From Variovorax paradoxus (lineage in GTDB: Bacteria > Pseudomonadota > Gammaproteobacteria > Burkholderiales > Burkholderiaceae_C): a stretch of 64,000 bases of DNA. Of this stretch, positions 18,476 through 27,468 are shown in pieces. The translations under genes and the position numbers were made by a program. Where the stretch lies: assembly GCF_000834655.1 (NCBI RefSeq), contig NZ_JXQQ01000028.1:1-64000 (forward strand). The letters run 5' to 3'. Position 1 is the first letter of the stretch; every line of letters starts with the position of its first letter. Under the pieces are notes generated by a model that had not been told where the DNA came from, made no database searches, and was given only the letters and a program-made list of their open reading frames with translations.

Positions 18476-20701
18476 TCAGCGCTTGTCGTTCTCGCGCAGC
18501 TTCAGGCTGCCCTGGAAGCGCAGCGCGTGCGGGTACTCCTCCTTCTCGCCCGCGTCCACCGCCGCCATCTTCTGCTGGCTCAGCTGCGTCTTGGCGAGCA
18601 GCGGCGCCGGCAGGTTCAGCACGCCCTTGATCTGGTCGTACTGCGCCTGCGTGATGCGGCCCACGCTCAGCAGGCGGAACGCGTCGCGCTCGATGTTCAG
18701 CAACAGCGGCTTGTTGGCCGCCAGGTTCTGCACCTTGGCCAAGAGGTCGCTCCAAGACTGCGCGCTGTAGTTGCTCACGTAGTAGTCCTGCCCGGTCGGC
18801 CCGGCCAGCACCGCCGTGCAACCCGGCAGCTCCAGCTGCACCGCGTTGTTCGACAACACGAAGGTCTTGCGCTGCTCCATCGCATCGCCGTACGCCAGCG
18901 TGACGGGGATGGTCCACGTCGAGGCCGGGAACTGGTTCTGGTTGGGGAAAGCCTCCTGCGAGATGTTCACGTAGGTGCGGTCGCCGGCGCATTGCGCATC
19001 CACCGTCAGGAGCGGAATCCCCGTCTGGCGGATGAGGCTGTCGCCGATGTCGCTCACCTTCTTGTCGGTGACCTTCTCCAGCGAACTCCACAGCCGCGAC
19101 GGCGTGACGTTGCCGTACGCATAGTCCTTCAGGTAGATCTGCAGGCCCTTCTGCATCGCCTCTTCGCCGATGTAGTTCTGGATCGTCTCCAGCACGTGGC
19201 TGCCCTTGTTGTAGACGAAGATCGACGGGCTGATGAAGCCGAACGAACCCGCGTCGTTCAGGTTGCGCTGCACCGGCACCGCGGTGCTCTTCAGGTCGGC
19301 CACGATCACGTTGTGCTTGTCCAGCACGTAGTCCGAGAAGCTGTAGTACTCGGGGTGGAATTTGATCGTGGTGCGCCGCTCGAACCAGCGCGCGAACGAC
19401 TCGTTGAGCCACACGTTGTCCCACCAGTCGAGCGTGACCAGGTCACCGAACCACTGGTGCGCCACCTCGTGCGTGACCACCGTCACCGAGTACAGCGTGG
19501 GCGTGTCGCCGGGCTTGGTCAGCACCGAGTCGGCGAACTCGAAGATCGAGCCCCAGTTCTCCATGCCGCCGAAGCCGGTGTTGGGCTTGTTGTTGTAGCT
19601 GTCGTTCGCCGCGACGGTGTCGAACTTCTTGAATGGCAGCGGGATGCCGGTGTACTTGTAGTAGTAGTCCATCGACACCTTGGTCCACTCCATCGCGAAC
19701 TTGGCCCAGTCCGAGCGTCCCGGCGGCGTGAACCAGCGCAGCGGCATGTCGGTGCCGTCCAGCGGATTCTTGAAGGTGTCGGCCAGGATGTCGAACTTGC
19801 CGCCACCGAAGAAGGTGAGGTACATCGGCATCGAAGGCGTCTTCTCGAACGACACCTGCTGGTAGCCGTCGGGCAGCTTCACCGCCGACTTCTGCGCGCC
19901 GTTGGACACGGTCTTCCAGTCGCCCGGCACCTCGGCCGAGATCTCGAAGGTGTGGCGGAACGCAGGCTCGTCCCAGCCTGGGAACCACTGCCGCGCATAG
20001 TTGGTTTCGCCCTGCGTCACGATGGCATCGCTGCTCACTCCTTCGGGCGTGGACAGGCCCACCTTGAAGATGCCGGTCGCGGCCGAGCAGAACGGGTTGC
20101 GCGCCACTTCGGCGGGCGGGCAGTACTCCGCATCGGAGAACTGGATCTTGCCGTCCCACTCCATGTGCAGCAGGTACTTGCCCTTGGCGATCTGGCCGTC
20201 GTTCAGGCGCAGTTGCACGAAGTCGCCGAGCGTCTGCGGCGTCGGGATCAGCGGGATCGCCTCGCCCGGATTCGACACCTTGCGCAGCGTGGTGCGGCCC
20301 TTGGCGAAGTTCAGGTTGTGCGCAGCCACGACGATCGCATCGACCGGCTTGAGCACCTCGATCTCTACATCGCCGCGACCCACGAAAGTCTTGAGCGCCG
20401 CATCGGGGCGAAACCACAGCTTGTAGTTGCTCGGCCAGACCGTGTCGGGCAGTTCCATCGGCTTGGCGGACTTGTCGACCGCGGCATCGGCAACGGCGGC
20501 CGGCGCGGGCGCGCCATCGTCCGGCGTCTTGGCTGCACTGTCCGATGCGGGGCCGGAGGTGATCGGGCTCGAAAGACCGACACCCGAGCCGCCGCCGAAG
20601 GAAGGGCCACTGTCTCCGCCGCCGCCGCAAGCCGTGAGAACGGCAAGGGTCACTGCGGTGATGGCAAGATGATTCACGAGGGAGTAATTGAGTTTTTTCA
20701 T
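18476..20701 (-). CDS. M1 family (gluzincin) aminopeptidase, lipoprotein
   Basis: A cell-envelope zinc aminopeptidase of 741 residues. A lipoprotein signal (AVLTACGGGG, Cys about 24) is followed by a Gly/Ser/Asp-rich then Ala/Asp/Pro-rich linker of roughly 60 residues, then the M1 N-terminal beta domain. The catalytic domain has the exopeptidase motif GGMENWGS (378-385) and HEVAH (His411, Glu412, His415) with the third ligand Glu434 in WLNESFARWFE. ATG 20701 has AAGG a few bases upstream. The linker suggests anchoring at a distance from the membrane. Confidence 0.9.
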   Translation of the reverse strand: MKKLNYSLVNHLAITAVTLAVLTACGGGGDSGPSFGGGSGVGLSSPITSGPASDSAAKTPDDGAPAPAAVADAAVDKSAKPMELPDTVWPSNYKLWFRPDAALKTFVGRGDVEIEVLKPVDAIVVAAHNLNFAKGRTTLRKVSNPGEAIPLIPTPQTLGDFVQLRLNDGQIAKGKYLLHMEWDGKIQFSDAEYCPPAEVARNPFCSAATGIFKVGLSTPEGVSSDAIVTQGETNYARQWFPGWDEPAFRHTFEISAEVPGDWKTVSNGAQKSAVKLPDGYQQVSFEKTPSMPMYLTFFGGGKFDILADTFKNPLDGTDMPLRWFTPPGRSDWAKFAMEWTKVSMDYYYKYTGIPLPFKKFDTVAANDSYNNKPNTGFGGMENWGSIFEFADSVLTKPGDTPTLYSVTVVTHEVAHQWFGDLVTLDWWDNVWLNESFARWFERRTTIKFHPEYYSFSDYVLDKHNVIVADLKSTAVPVQRNLNDAGSFGFISPSIFVYNKGSHVLETIQNYIGEEAMQKGLQIYLKDYAYGNVTPSRLWSSLEKVTDKKVSDIGDSLIRQTGIPLLTVDAQCAGDRTYVNISQEAFPNQNQFPASTWTIPVTLAYGDAMEQRKTFVLSNNAVQLELPGCTAVLAGPTGQDYYVSNYSAQSWSDLLAKVQNLAANKPLLLNIERDAFRLLSVGRITQAQYDQIKGVLNLPAPLLAKTQLSQQKMAAVDAGEKEEYPHALRFQGSLKLRENDKR

Positions 20702-21383
20702 GATCGCCTTCTGGTAAGGACATTGCGCTGCCGTGCATGCACCGGCGGGTAGCCGGCGATGCGCGGACACGCGCGGTGATGGAAGAACAACTGACGCTGC
20801 GAAGAGGCAGCACCGCACCCTCCCGGCGAACGAGACGTTCGTCAGGACAGCTGGGAACCACCGGAATCTGTCTTCGGCCGACGCAGCGCGAACAAGCGGA
20901 TGAACGTGCGACGCCAAGCCACGCTGCAAGCTATGCAGGTGGCCCCAGGATGCGGGGGTTGATGGCTTCCATTCCCGTCGATGCGCGGGTGGATGGGATG
21001 CGGCGGGTCGGGCTCGAGGCGGGTGTGTGCCTTAGTGCCCGCGCATCGTCGGCGGACGTTCATGCATGGCAGGAACGACACGCGCTGTGCTGGTCAGGAT
21101 CAGAATTCTTGCGGCTCTTGTCGTTGATATCACGCGCATTCCCTCGTCCATTGAATGCGCTCAGTTGTAGCTGATCGACTGCGATCCCTCAACGACTCGC
21201 GGAACTTTTCGCTCTCAAAATGTTCGCGCGTCATACGACGAATGGAGTCATCGCATCCGATGCATGGCATGCGATACGAAGATGGTTCTGCGGATGCGGC
21301 GCATGCACCGCATCGACACGAAAACTCGTAGACATCGAATGTGACGATGCAGCCACACTCCCCGCCTCGAAGCGATACAGGCG
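20702..21383. other. 682-bp gap without a recognisable gene
   Basis: No reading frame here looks like a protein. The left part must hold the aminopeptidase promoter. The right part (about 21100-21380) has lower GC than its surroundings and many GATGC/GCATC words in both orientations, continuing into the 3' end of the MFS gene. I see no convincing terminator, tRNA or long repeat. Confidence 0.5.
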
Positions 21384-22700
21384 CTACGAAACCTGCGAAT
21401 GCGCCACGCTCGACGCCACGCGCGTGCGTTCGCGCAGCCACAGCACGAAGCCGCAGCCGAACACCACGACCTGCGTGCCGATCAGCAATGCGAAGCCCGC
21501 GAAGAAGCCCGATGCGGATGCAGCCGATGCGGTGGCCGTGCCCGATGCGGACGCACCGTGCGACACCGCGCTGATCACGCCGCCCATCAACGCCGGCATG
21601 AAGCCGGCCACGAGGCTCCCTGCACCGTTGGTCACGCCGAATGCGCTCGCGGTGTGCTCGGGCCGAGAGCAATGCTGGATCGTGCTGGGGATCGCGGGGC
21701 TCTGCAGTCCCCAGAAGAAATTGGCAGCCACGAGGCAGCACGCCGCGGCATACGGGTCGTGTGCATTGATGGCCATGAGCACCGACAGCGCCACGCCCAC
21801 GCTCGCCCCCATGAAGATGACGGGCACGTGCGCGCGCTCGATCCTGTCGATGAGCACGCCGCTCACCAGCACGGCGAGCACCGTGGCGTACTGCGGCAGC
21901 GAAGCGAGCCAGCCCATCTCGCGCAGCGAGAAGCCGCGCGCCTCGTGCAGGTAGGTGGGCAGCCAATTGCTGCTGCCCCAGAGGTAGGCGAGCGCGGCCG
22001 ACGTGAGCAAGGTGATGAGGAACAGGTGCCGCGTCTGCAGCGCGCCCTTCACGATCGCGCCCACGCGCGCCATCGCTTCGCCGAGCGACGAAGGCCGCGC
22101 CGCGTCTTCCTTGCCGGGCGGCATGCGCACGAACGCGAGCACCAGCGGAATGCCCAGCGCGATGTTCATGATGCCCAACACATGGAACGAGGTGTCCCAC
22201 TGGAACTGCGCAAGCAGGTAGCCGACCAGCGGATAGCCCACGGCCAGGCCGAGGCCCGTGCCCATGTTGACGAGCGCATTGGGCTTGCCGTTCTCATGGC
22301 TCTGGAAGTGCGCCTTGATGTACGAGGAAGCCAGCGAGAACAGCGGCCCCTCCGACACGCCCAGGAGAATGCGCGAAGCCAGCAGCAGCCCGTAGCTGTT
22401 GAACATCGGCGAGGCCCACGTCACCACGCCCCAGAGGATGAGGCCATAGACCAGGCTGCGCCGCACGCCGAAGAGCGCCGAGCAGAACGGCGTGAGCACG
22501 AAGGCCGACACGCCGTAGCCCAGCATGAACGCCGTCGCCAGCAGCCCCTGGCTCACGCGGTCGTTCGCCGCGAGGCCCACATGGTCCAGGAACGCGGCGT
22601 CGGTGATCAGCACCGCGATGTTGATGCGGTCCACGTACGAGATCGCGACGATCACGAACAGCGTGATGACGCCGTACCAACGAAGGTGTTTGCTCTGCAT
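21384..22700 (-). CDS. MFS transporter, ACS (anion:cation symporter) family
   Basis: A 438-residue inner-membrane importer of organic or aromatic acids with about 12 helices. It opens with RWYGVITLFVIVAISYVDRINIA, the typical first helix of the ACS family, and has SRILLGVSEGPLF in helix 4-5. A Ser/Ala/Gly-rich stretch (SHGASASGTATASAASASG) sits between the last two helices, encoded by GATGCG-like repeats. Last gene of the catabolic cluster, 50 bp after the porin gene; probably the inner-membrane uptake route for the cluster's substrate. Confidence 0.85.
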   Translation of the reverse strand: MQSKHLRWYGVITLFVIVAISYVDRINIAVLITDAAFLDHVGLAANDRVSQGLLATAFMLGYGVSAFVLTPFCSALFGVRRSLVYGLILWGVVTWASPMFNSYGLLLASRILLGVSEGPLFSLASSYIKAHFQSHENGKPNALVNMGTGLGLAVGYPLVGYLLAQFQWDTSFHVLGIMNIALGIPLVLAFVRMPPGKEDAARPSSLGEAMARVGAIVKGALQTRHLFLITLLTSAALAYLWGSSNWLPTYLHEARGFSLREMGWLASLPQYATVLAVLVSGVLIDRIERAHVPVIFMGASVGVALSVLMAINAHDPYAAACCLVAANFFWGLQSPAIPSTIQHCSRPEHTASAFGVTNGAGSLVAGFMPALMGGVISAVSHGASASGTATASAASASGFFAGFALLIGTQVVVFGCGFVLWLRERTRVASSVAHSQVS

Positions 22701-22750
22701 GTGTGTTGCTCTTGCTGCCGTGGCGGCGGTGATGGCGCGTGCGCCCGGTC

Positions 22751-23857
22751 CTAGAACATGTGGCGCATGCCGAACTCGGTGCCGCTGGAGGCACGGTTCG
22801 GCGCGGTGATGGCGCCCGAGAGCGCCTGCGCGGCGCCGTTGCGGTTGCTGATGCGCGCGATGGTCGCGTACAGCGCGGTGCGCTTGGAGAGGTTGTGCAC
22901 GTAGCCGATGGCCAGCTTCGACGAGGTGGGCTTCACCGCAGCACCGAACGGCTCGAGGCGGTAGCGCGCATAGGAGCCCTTGATCTCGCCCACGCCGATG
23001 GGCAGCTGGAAGCCGATGAGCGCGCCCTTGGCGTCGGTCGTGCCCTTCGATTCGGTGTACAGCTCGCTCGTGAGCTTGAGGTTCATGAGCGACGGACCGA
23101 AGGTGTAGGCCGCCCCCAGGTTGGTCACGCGCAGGTCGCCGCTCGCATAGCGCGTCTTGCCGGTCGCAATGGCGATGTTGAGGCCGCCGCTCTGGTAACC
23201 CAAGCGCAGGCCCGTGTGGTTGCCGTCGCGCTTGTTGGGCACCAGCGTGCCCGGCATCACCGAAGTGGAGTCGTTCTCGCCCATCGCGTACATCACCTGC
23301 CCGTAGAAGCCGCCGAGCGAGGCCGGCAGAAGGTAGCCGATGCTGTTCGATGCGCGCGTGCCGGTCGGTGCGACAAGGCCGCCGAGGCCCGAGAAATAGA
23401 TCTGGTTGGCGCCGATGCCGCTGCCCGTGCCGAAGGGGTCGAAGATGGCGGTGTTCCAGAACGCGGGCACGTAGTCGCGACCCAGGCGCAGCTCGCCGAA
23501 GGGGCCAGCGAGGCTCACGGTCGAGCGGCGGTTGAAGCTCAGCACGCCCGCGGTGCCGTTGCCGCTCGCCTGGTTGTTCGAGTTCGAGGGGAACCCCATC
23601 GCGCTGTCGTTCTGCAGGCCCATCTCGAGCCAGAAGTTGGCCGAGTAGCCGCCGCCCAGGTCTTCGGTGCCGCGAAAGCCGAGGCGGCTGAACATGTTGC
23701 CGCTGTTGCTCAGCTGCGTCTTGTGGGCCGATCCGTCGCCGCTGCCGCGCGTGTAGGTGACGGCTGCGTCGACCACGCCGAAGAGCGTGAGGGAAGATTG
23801 GGCCAGCGCTCCGCCAGCCGTGCTGGCCGCAGCCAGCGCGATCAAGTAGTTTTTCAA
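22751..23857 (-). CDS. Gram-negative general porin
   Basis: An outer-membrane trimeric beta-barrel porin of the betaproteobacterial type, 368 residues, with a signal peptide ending at GGALAQ and the family start SSLTLFGVVDAAVTYTRG, ending FGMRHMF with the C-terminal Phe needed for barrel assembly. The start is a TTG (23857), the only codon that gives a proper signal peptide (KNYLIALAAAS). It follows the reductase gene by 35 bp. Probably lets the substrate of the cluster cross the outer membrane. Confidence 0.87.
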   Translation of the reverse strand: MKNYLIALAAASTAGGALAQSSLTLFGVVDAAVTYTRGSGDGSAHKTQLSNSGNMFSRLGFRGTEDLGGGYSANFWLEMGLQNDSAMGFPSNSNNQASGNGTAGVLSFNRRSTVSLAGPFGELRLGRDYVPAFWNTAIFDPFGTGSGIGANQIYFSGLGGLVAPTGTRASNSIGYLLPASLGGFYGQVMYAMGENDSTSVMPGTLVPNKRDGNHTGLRLGYQSGGLNIAIATGKTRYASGDLRVTNLGAAYTFGPSLMNLKLTSELYTESKGTTDAKGALIGFQLPIGVGEIKGSYARYRLEPFGAAVKPTSSKLAIGYVHNLSKRTALYATIARISNRNGAAQALSGAITAPNRASSGTEFGMRHMF

Positions 23858-23892
23858 AGGATGTCTCGGTTGGTTTTTCTCTGGCCGCAGCC

Positions 23893-24861
23893 TCAGATGT
23901 CCAGCACCAGCCGCTCGCCCTTGCAGCGAGAGACGCAGATCATCATGGTCTTGTTGGACGCACGCTCGATCTTGGTGAGGATGCCGTCGTGGTGCTCGAC
24001 TTCGCCCTCGAGCACCGCCGTTTCGCAGGCGCCGCACACGCCTTCCTTGCAGCTGTGGTCGGGGTTGAGGCCGGCGTCGATGAGGCTGTCCAGGATCGAC
24101 TTGCCGGCGGGCACCTCCACGCTCTTGCCGCTTTTCGCGCACTGCACCACGCAGCCCTGCGTGGCGCTGGGCGCCTCCACGTGCACCGCGGCAAAGCGCT
24201 CGATGTGCGCATTGGCGTAGCCGAGCTGCTCGCAGCCCTTCTCGAACGCATCGAGCATCGGCGTCGGGCCGCAGCAGTAATAGTGGCTCGCCGCACCCTT
24301 GCCGGCCAGCAGCGCGGCGAGGTCGGGCGGTGCGCCCCTCTCGTCGTCGAAGTGCCAGGTGAGCTGCACCGACTTTTCGTTCGCGAGCGCCTCGATGGCC
24401 TCGCAGAACGCGGCCTCCTTGCGGGTGCGCGCACAATACAAAAGCTCCACCGGCTGGCCGATGGCCACGAGCCGCTGCAGCATGCACCAGATGGGCGTCA
24501 CGCCGATGCCGCCGGCCACGAGCACCGAACGCTCGGCGCCCTCCTGCAGCTTGAAGTTGTTGCGCGGCGCCGAGATCGGCAGCGTCATGCCCACGCGCAG
24601 CTGCTGGTGCACGTAGCGCGAGCCGCCGCGGCTCTTTCGGTCGTTGAGCACGCCGACGACGTAGCGTTGGCGGTCGCTGGACGGATTGCACAGCGAATAG
24701 CTGCGCACCAGCCCGTTGGGCAGGTGCAGGTCAATGTGGGAGCCGGCCTCGAAGGGCGGGAAGTCCACCGCGGGCGTGGCCGGCCGGAACTCGACGCTGA
24801 CGATGCCGTCGGCCTCGTAGCGCATGGTGTGCACGAGGGCGTTCAGCGTGGGAGAAGACAT
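23893..24861 (-). CDS. Rieske-oxygenase reductase, phthalate dioxygenase reductase type
   Basis: A 322-residue electron-transfer protein with a flavin domain (RSYSLCNPSSDR), an NAD domain (VAGGIGVTPIWCML, CCGPTPMLDAF) and a C-terminal plant-type [2Fe-2S] ferredoxin whose cysteines are 271, 276, 279 and 309. This order (flavin, NAD, ferredoxin) is that of phthalate dioxygenase reductase and VanB. It passes electrons from NAD(P)H to the Rieske oxygenase encoded just upstream. One copy of the 90-bp repeat separates the two genes. Confidence 0.9.
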   Translation of the reverse strand: MSSPTLNALVHTMRYEADGIVSVEFRPATPAVDFPPFEAGSHIDLHLPNGLVRSYSLCNPSSDRQRYVVGVLNDRKSRGGSRYVHQQLRVGMTLPISAPRNNFKLQEGAERSVLVAGGIGVTPIWCMLQRLVAIGQPVELLYCARTRKEAAFCEAIEALANEKSVQLTWHFDDERGAPPDLAALLAGKGAASHYYCCGPTPMLDAFEKGCEQLGYANAHIERFAAVHVEAPSATQGCVVQCAKSGKSVEVPAGKSILDSLIDAGLNPDHSCKEGVCGACETAVLEGEVEHHDGILTKIERASNKTMMICVSRCKGERLVLDI

Positions 24862-24892
24862 TGGTAACTACCTCTTCAAAGACCCGGATTCA

Positions 24893-24989
24893 TTCCAAGA
24901 AACACCGCGGAACCGGCTTTGCCGGGCCGCTGGTGTTGCCCCCTTCAAGGGGGCAGGAGGCCACACGAAGTGGGCAAGCCTGGGGGTTA
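24893..24989. repeat. Intergenic 90-bp hairpin repeat, copy 1
   Basis: It fills most of the gap between the Rieske oxygenase stop and the reductase start. Two small hairpins are conserved: CCGGC-TTT-GCCGG and GCCCCC-TTCAA-GGGGGC, then a CACACGAAGTG-like segment and CCTGGGGGT running into the oxygenase stop codon. Copies at 29492-29590 and 33651-33745 match it in order and orientation. Confidence 0.85.
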
Positions 24990-26009
24990 GCCAAGTTGCG
25001 CCACCGCCAGGTTGCGCATGTGGCGGCGCAGGCGGACGATGCCCAGGTCGTGCTGGTACAGGTTCTCGTGCTGGTTGGCGTCGGCCTCCATCTCCTCGAG
25101 CATCACGCGGTCCTGCTCCAGCACATGCCAGTGGCGCGCCTCCAGGCGGTTCTTGTAGAGGAAACGCCAGGTGTCGCGCTCCCAGCCCTTCGGGAGCTTG
25201 CGCACGCGCCAGAAGAAGGTGGCCGTCATGCCCTTCACGATCGGCGAGAAGGCGCCGACGATGATGAAGTTGCCGCCGGGGCCGCCGGTCTTGGGGTACG
25301 GGATTTCAAGCCGCATCCAGTGGATGCCGGTGTCGGCCCATTCGGTCCAGTCGAAGTTGACGTTGCGCTGGCCTTCCTTCTCGAACACGAAGCCGATGTC
25401 GGTCGGGCGGATGCCGAACTTGGCCGACGAATCGCCCTCGGCCATCGAGTGCGACTGCTTGTGCAGGTACGTGCCATGCATCGGGTCCATCACGTTGTCG
25501 AGCACGTAGCGGTAGTCGCCTTTCCACTCGGTGTAGCAAAGGAAGCTGCCGTACTCGGCGTCGTCGGTCAGTTGCTCAGGCAACACCAGCGGCGGCGGCG
25601 CGTCGACGGGTTCCTTCGAGTTGTAGAGGAACACGGCACCCGCACGCTCCTGCACGTGGAAATGCCGCGTGGCCCGCGAGCCTTCGAGCTTGCAGCCCGG
25701 GCTGCCGGGCACGCGCGTGACGACGCCGTCATGGCGCACCTCGACGCCGTGGTACGGGCACGAGAGCCGGTCGCCCAGGATCACGCCCTGCGACAGCGGC
25801 GCGCCGCGGTGCGGGCAGCGGTCTTCCAGCGCATGCAGCACGCCCTCGCCGTCGCGCCAGAGCGCGATCTTGCGGCCCAGGCGCCGCAGCGAGATGGGGT
25901 TCTCCTTGATGAAGTGCGAGGGGCAGATGGGGTACCAGAGGTCCTTGAGGCCGATCTCCAACAGGTGGTCGACCGGATCGGCGGGAACGGGGGTGATGGC
26001 GATGGTCAT
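24987..26009 (-). CDS. Rieske non-heme iron oxygenase, alpha subunit
   Basis: A 340-residue aromatic-ring oxygenase or O-demethylase. The Rieske cluster is held by Cys65-x-His67 (CPHRGAPLSQG) and Cys84-x2-His87 (CPYHG). The mononuclear iron site is in DNVMDPMHGTYLH (His178, His183, bridging Asp175). Its size and lack of a beta subunit place it with the VanA/phthalate/toluenesulfonate group, so hydroxylation or demethylation of an aromatic acid is the likely reaction. Its reductase gene is immediately downstream. The substrate cannot be told. Confidence 0.9.
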   Translation of the reverse strand: MTIAITPVPADPVDHLLEIGLKDLWYPICPSHFIKENPISLRRLGRKIALWRDGEGVLHALEDRCPHRGAPLSQGVILGDRLSCPYHGVEVRHDGVVTRVPGSPGCKLEGSRATRHFHVQERAGAVFLYNSKEPVDAPPPLVLPEQLTDDAEYGSFLCYTEWKGDYRYVLDNVMDPMHGTYLHKQSHSMAEGDSSAKFGIRPTDIGFVFEKEGQRNVNFDWTEWADTGIHWMRLEIPYPKTGGPGGNFIIVGAFSPIVKGMTATFFWRVRKLPKGWERDTWRFLYKNRLEARHWHVLEQDRVMLEEMEADANQHENLYQHDLGIVRLRRHMRNLAVAQLG

Positions 26010-26019
26010 GGGGTTCCTC

Positions 26020-26250
26020 TCACACTTTCTCTGAGGCCAGCGTGGCCATTTCCTTGCGGTACAGCGCCTCGGTCCAGAGCTGGCCGCCGGGCGTGGCGAG
26101 GCCGCTGTCGTTCAGGCGCTGCACCAATCCGCCGAGGTCGTGGATGCCATCGGCGAAGGCGCGTTCGATCACGTCGCCCAGCAGGTCTTCGTAAGTGGTC
26201 GCGGGGCGCTGGCGCGCCTGGTGCGGTTGGAGATAGCGGTCTTGTTGCAT
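26020..26250 (-). CDS. Small recombinase-like HTH protein of dioxygenase operons
   Basis: A 76-residue protein: YLQPHQARQRPATTYEDLLG, then an HTH-like segment in which VQRLNDSGLATPGGQLWTEA resembles the 'recombinase' helix of serine recombinases (leave-one-gap, then a W-T pair). It has no catalytic domain. From memory, similar small proteins occur beside Rieske oxygenase genes in Burkholderiales. It lies between the FAD monooxygenase and the oxygenase with gaps of 31 and 10 bp, so it is cotranscribed. Function unknown; it could be a DNA-binding accessory or an oxygenase-associated protein. Confidence 0.7.
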   Translation of the reverse strand: MQQDRYLQPHQARQRPATTYEDLLGDVIERAFADGIHDLGGLVQRLNDSGLATPGGQLWTEALYRKEMATLASEKV

Positions 26251-26281
26251 CGTGGGCCTCCGGGGGTGAGGGGAAATGAAA

Positions 26282-27439
26282 TCAGGCGGTGGCGGCGACG
26301 GGTTCGCCCAGCGGCACGGCCCAGGCGTCGTAGCCGTAGACCCAGTCCGCATTGCCGCCTTCGCGCAGCCAGTTGTTGCCGCGCGAGCCGAGCTGCACCT
26401 GGCTGGCGCGCGCTATGCGGGCTTTCTCGTAATGCTTGAGCGCAGGGGCCACGTCGGCCATCGACGCGCCTTCGAGGTGGCGCGACAGCACCACGGCGTC
26501 TTCGATCGCCATGCCCGCACCCTGCGCCATGAAGGGGAGCATCGGATGCGCCGCATCGCCGAGCAGCGCCATGCGGCCCTCGGCCCACGCGGGCATCGGG
26601 TCGCGTTCGTACAGCGCGGTCTTGAGCACCGCGTCGCAGGCATCGAGCAAGGCGCGCGCCTCGGGGTGGTAGGCCACGTATTGCTCGCGCAGCTCGGCGA
26701 CGCTGCCGGGCGCAGTCCACGACTCCAGGTGCCAGGTGTCCTGCGGCGTGGTCGCGAAGATGAAGATGTCCCTGCCGCGGTTCAGCGGGAAGGTGACGAT
26801 CTGGCTCTGCGGGTTCGGACCCCACCACTTGGTGAAGGCGCCGAGGTTGGGCACGCCGGCCACCCGCTCTGCGGGCACCACGGCGCGGTAGGCGACGATG
26901 CCGGTGAAGCGCGGGCTCTCGGCGCCGAACATCGCGGTGCGCACGCACGAGTGGATGCCGTCGGCGCCGAGCAGCACGCCGACTCGGGCGCTGGTGCCAT
27001 CGGTGAACGAGAGGGTCACGCCCTCGTCGTCCGCGGCGATCTTCTCTGCGCGCTTGCCGAGGGCCACGCGCTCGGCCGGGAACATGTCGGCCAATGCGGC
27101 CAGCAGGTCGGCGCGATGGATGGTGAGCTGCGGTGCGCCGTAGCGCGCTTCCGCCGAATCGGCCATCTCCAGGCGCGAGGTTTCCTCGCCGGTGTCGTAG
27201 GTGCGGCTGATGCGGTGCGACGGGCGTGCCGCCGTCACGCGGGCCGCTTCGCCCACGCCGAGGCCGTCGAGCGCGCGCACCGCGTTGGGCGTGAGGTTGA
27301 TGTCCGCTCCGACGCGGGCAAACTGCTTCGCCTGCTCGAACACGACCACGTCGTGCCCCGCGCGCCGCAGCGCGATGGCAGCCACCAAGCCGCCGATGCC
27401 GGCACCGACGATGCCGATGGTGGATTCGCTTGTCTTCAT
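26282..27439 (-). CDS. FAD-dependent aromatic monooxygenase
   Basis: A 385-residue class A flavoprotein hydroxylase of the salicylate/6-hydroxynicotinate hydroxylase type. Motifs: GIVGAGIGGLVAA (FAD ADP), VLLGADGIHSCVR (DG motif) and LLGDAAHPMLPFMAQGAGMA (GD motif). It should hydroxylate, possibly with decarboxylation, an aromatic acid using NAD(P)H and oxygen. ATG 27439 is the family-like start; an ATG at 27463 would add 8 residues. It lies between a Bug receptor and the small HTH gene. Confidence 0.87.
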   Translation of the reverse strand: MKTSESTIGIVGAGIGGLVAAIALRRAGHDVVVFEQAKQFARVGADINLTPNAVRALDGLGVGEAARVTAARPSHRISRTYDTGEETSRLEMADSAEARYGAPQLTIHRADLLAALADMFPAERVALGKRAEKIAADDEGVTLSFTDGTSARVGVLLGADGIHSCVRTAMFGAESPRFTGIVAYRAVVPAERVAGVPNLGAFTKWWGPNPQSQIVTFPLNRGRDIFIFATTPQDTWHLESWTAPGSVAELREQYVAYHPEARALLDACDAVLKTALYERDPMPAWAEGRMALLGDAAHPMLPFMAQGAGMAIEDAVVLSRHLEGASMADVAPALKHYEKARIARASQVQLGSRGNNWLREGGNADWVYGYDAWAVPLGEPVAATA

Positions 27440-27468
27440 GGATGGCTCTGCCTGTTCCTGCATGCGGC

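Noticed and set aside
18407..20752. A 781-codon plus-strand frame opposite the M1 aminopeptidase
   Set aside because: Composition of an antisense shadow (His, Arg, Val rich) with no motif; the minus strand has the complete zinc peptidase.
20842..21081. A short minus-strand frame in the 682-bp gap
   Set aside because: No ribosome site, no recognisable composition or motif; not distinguishable from chance.
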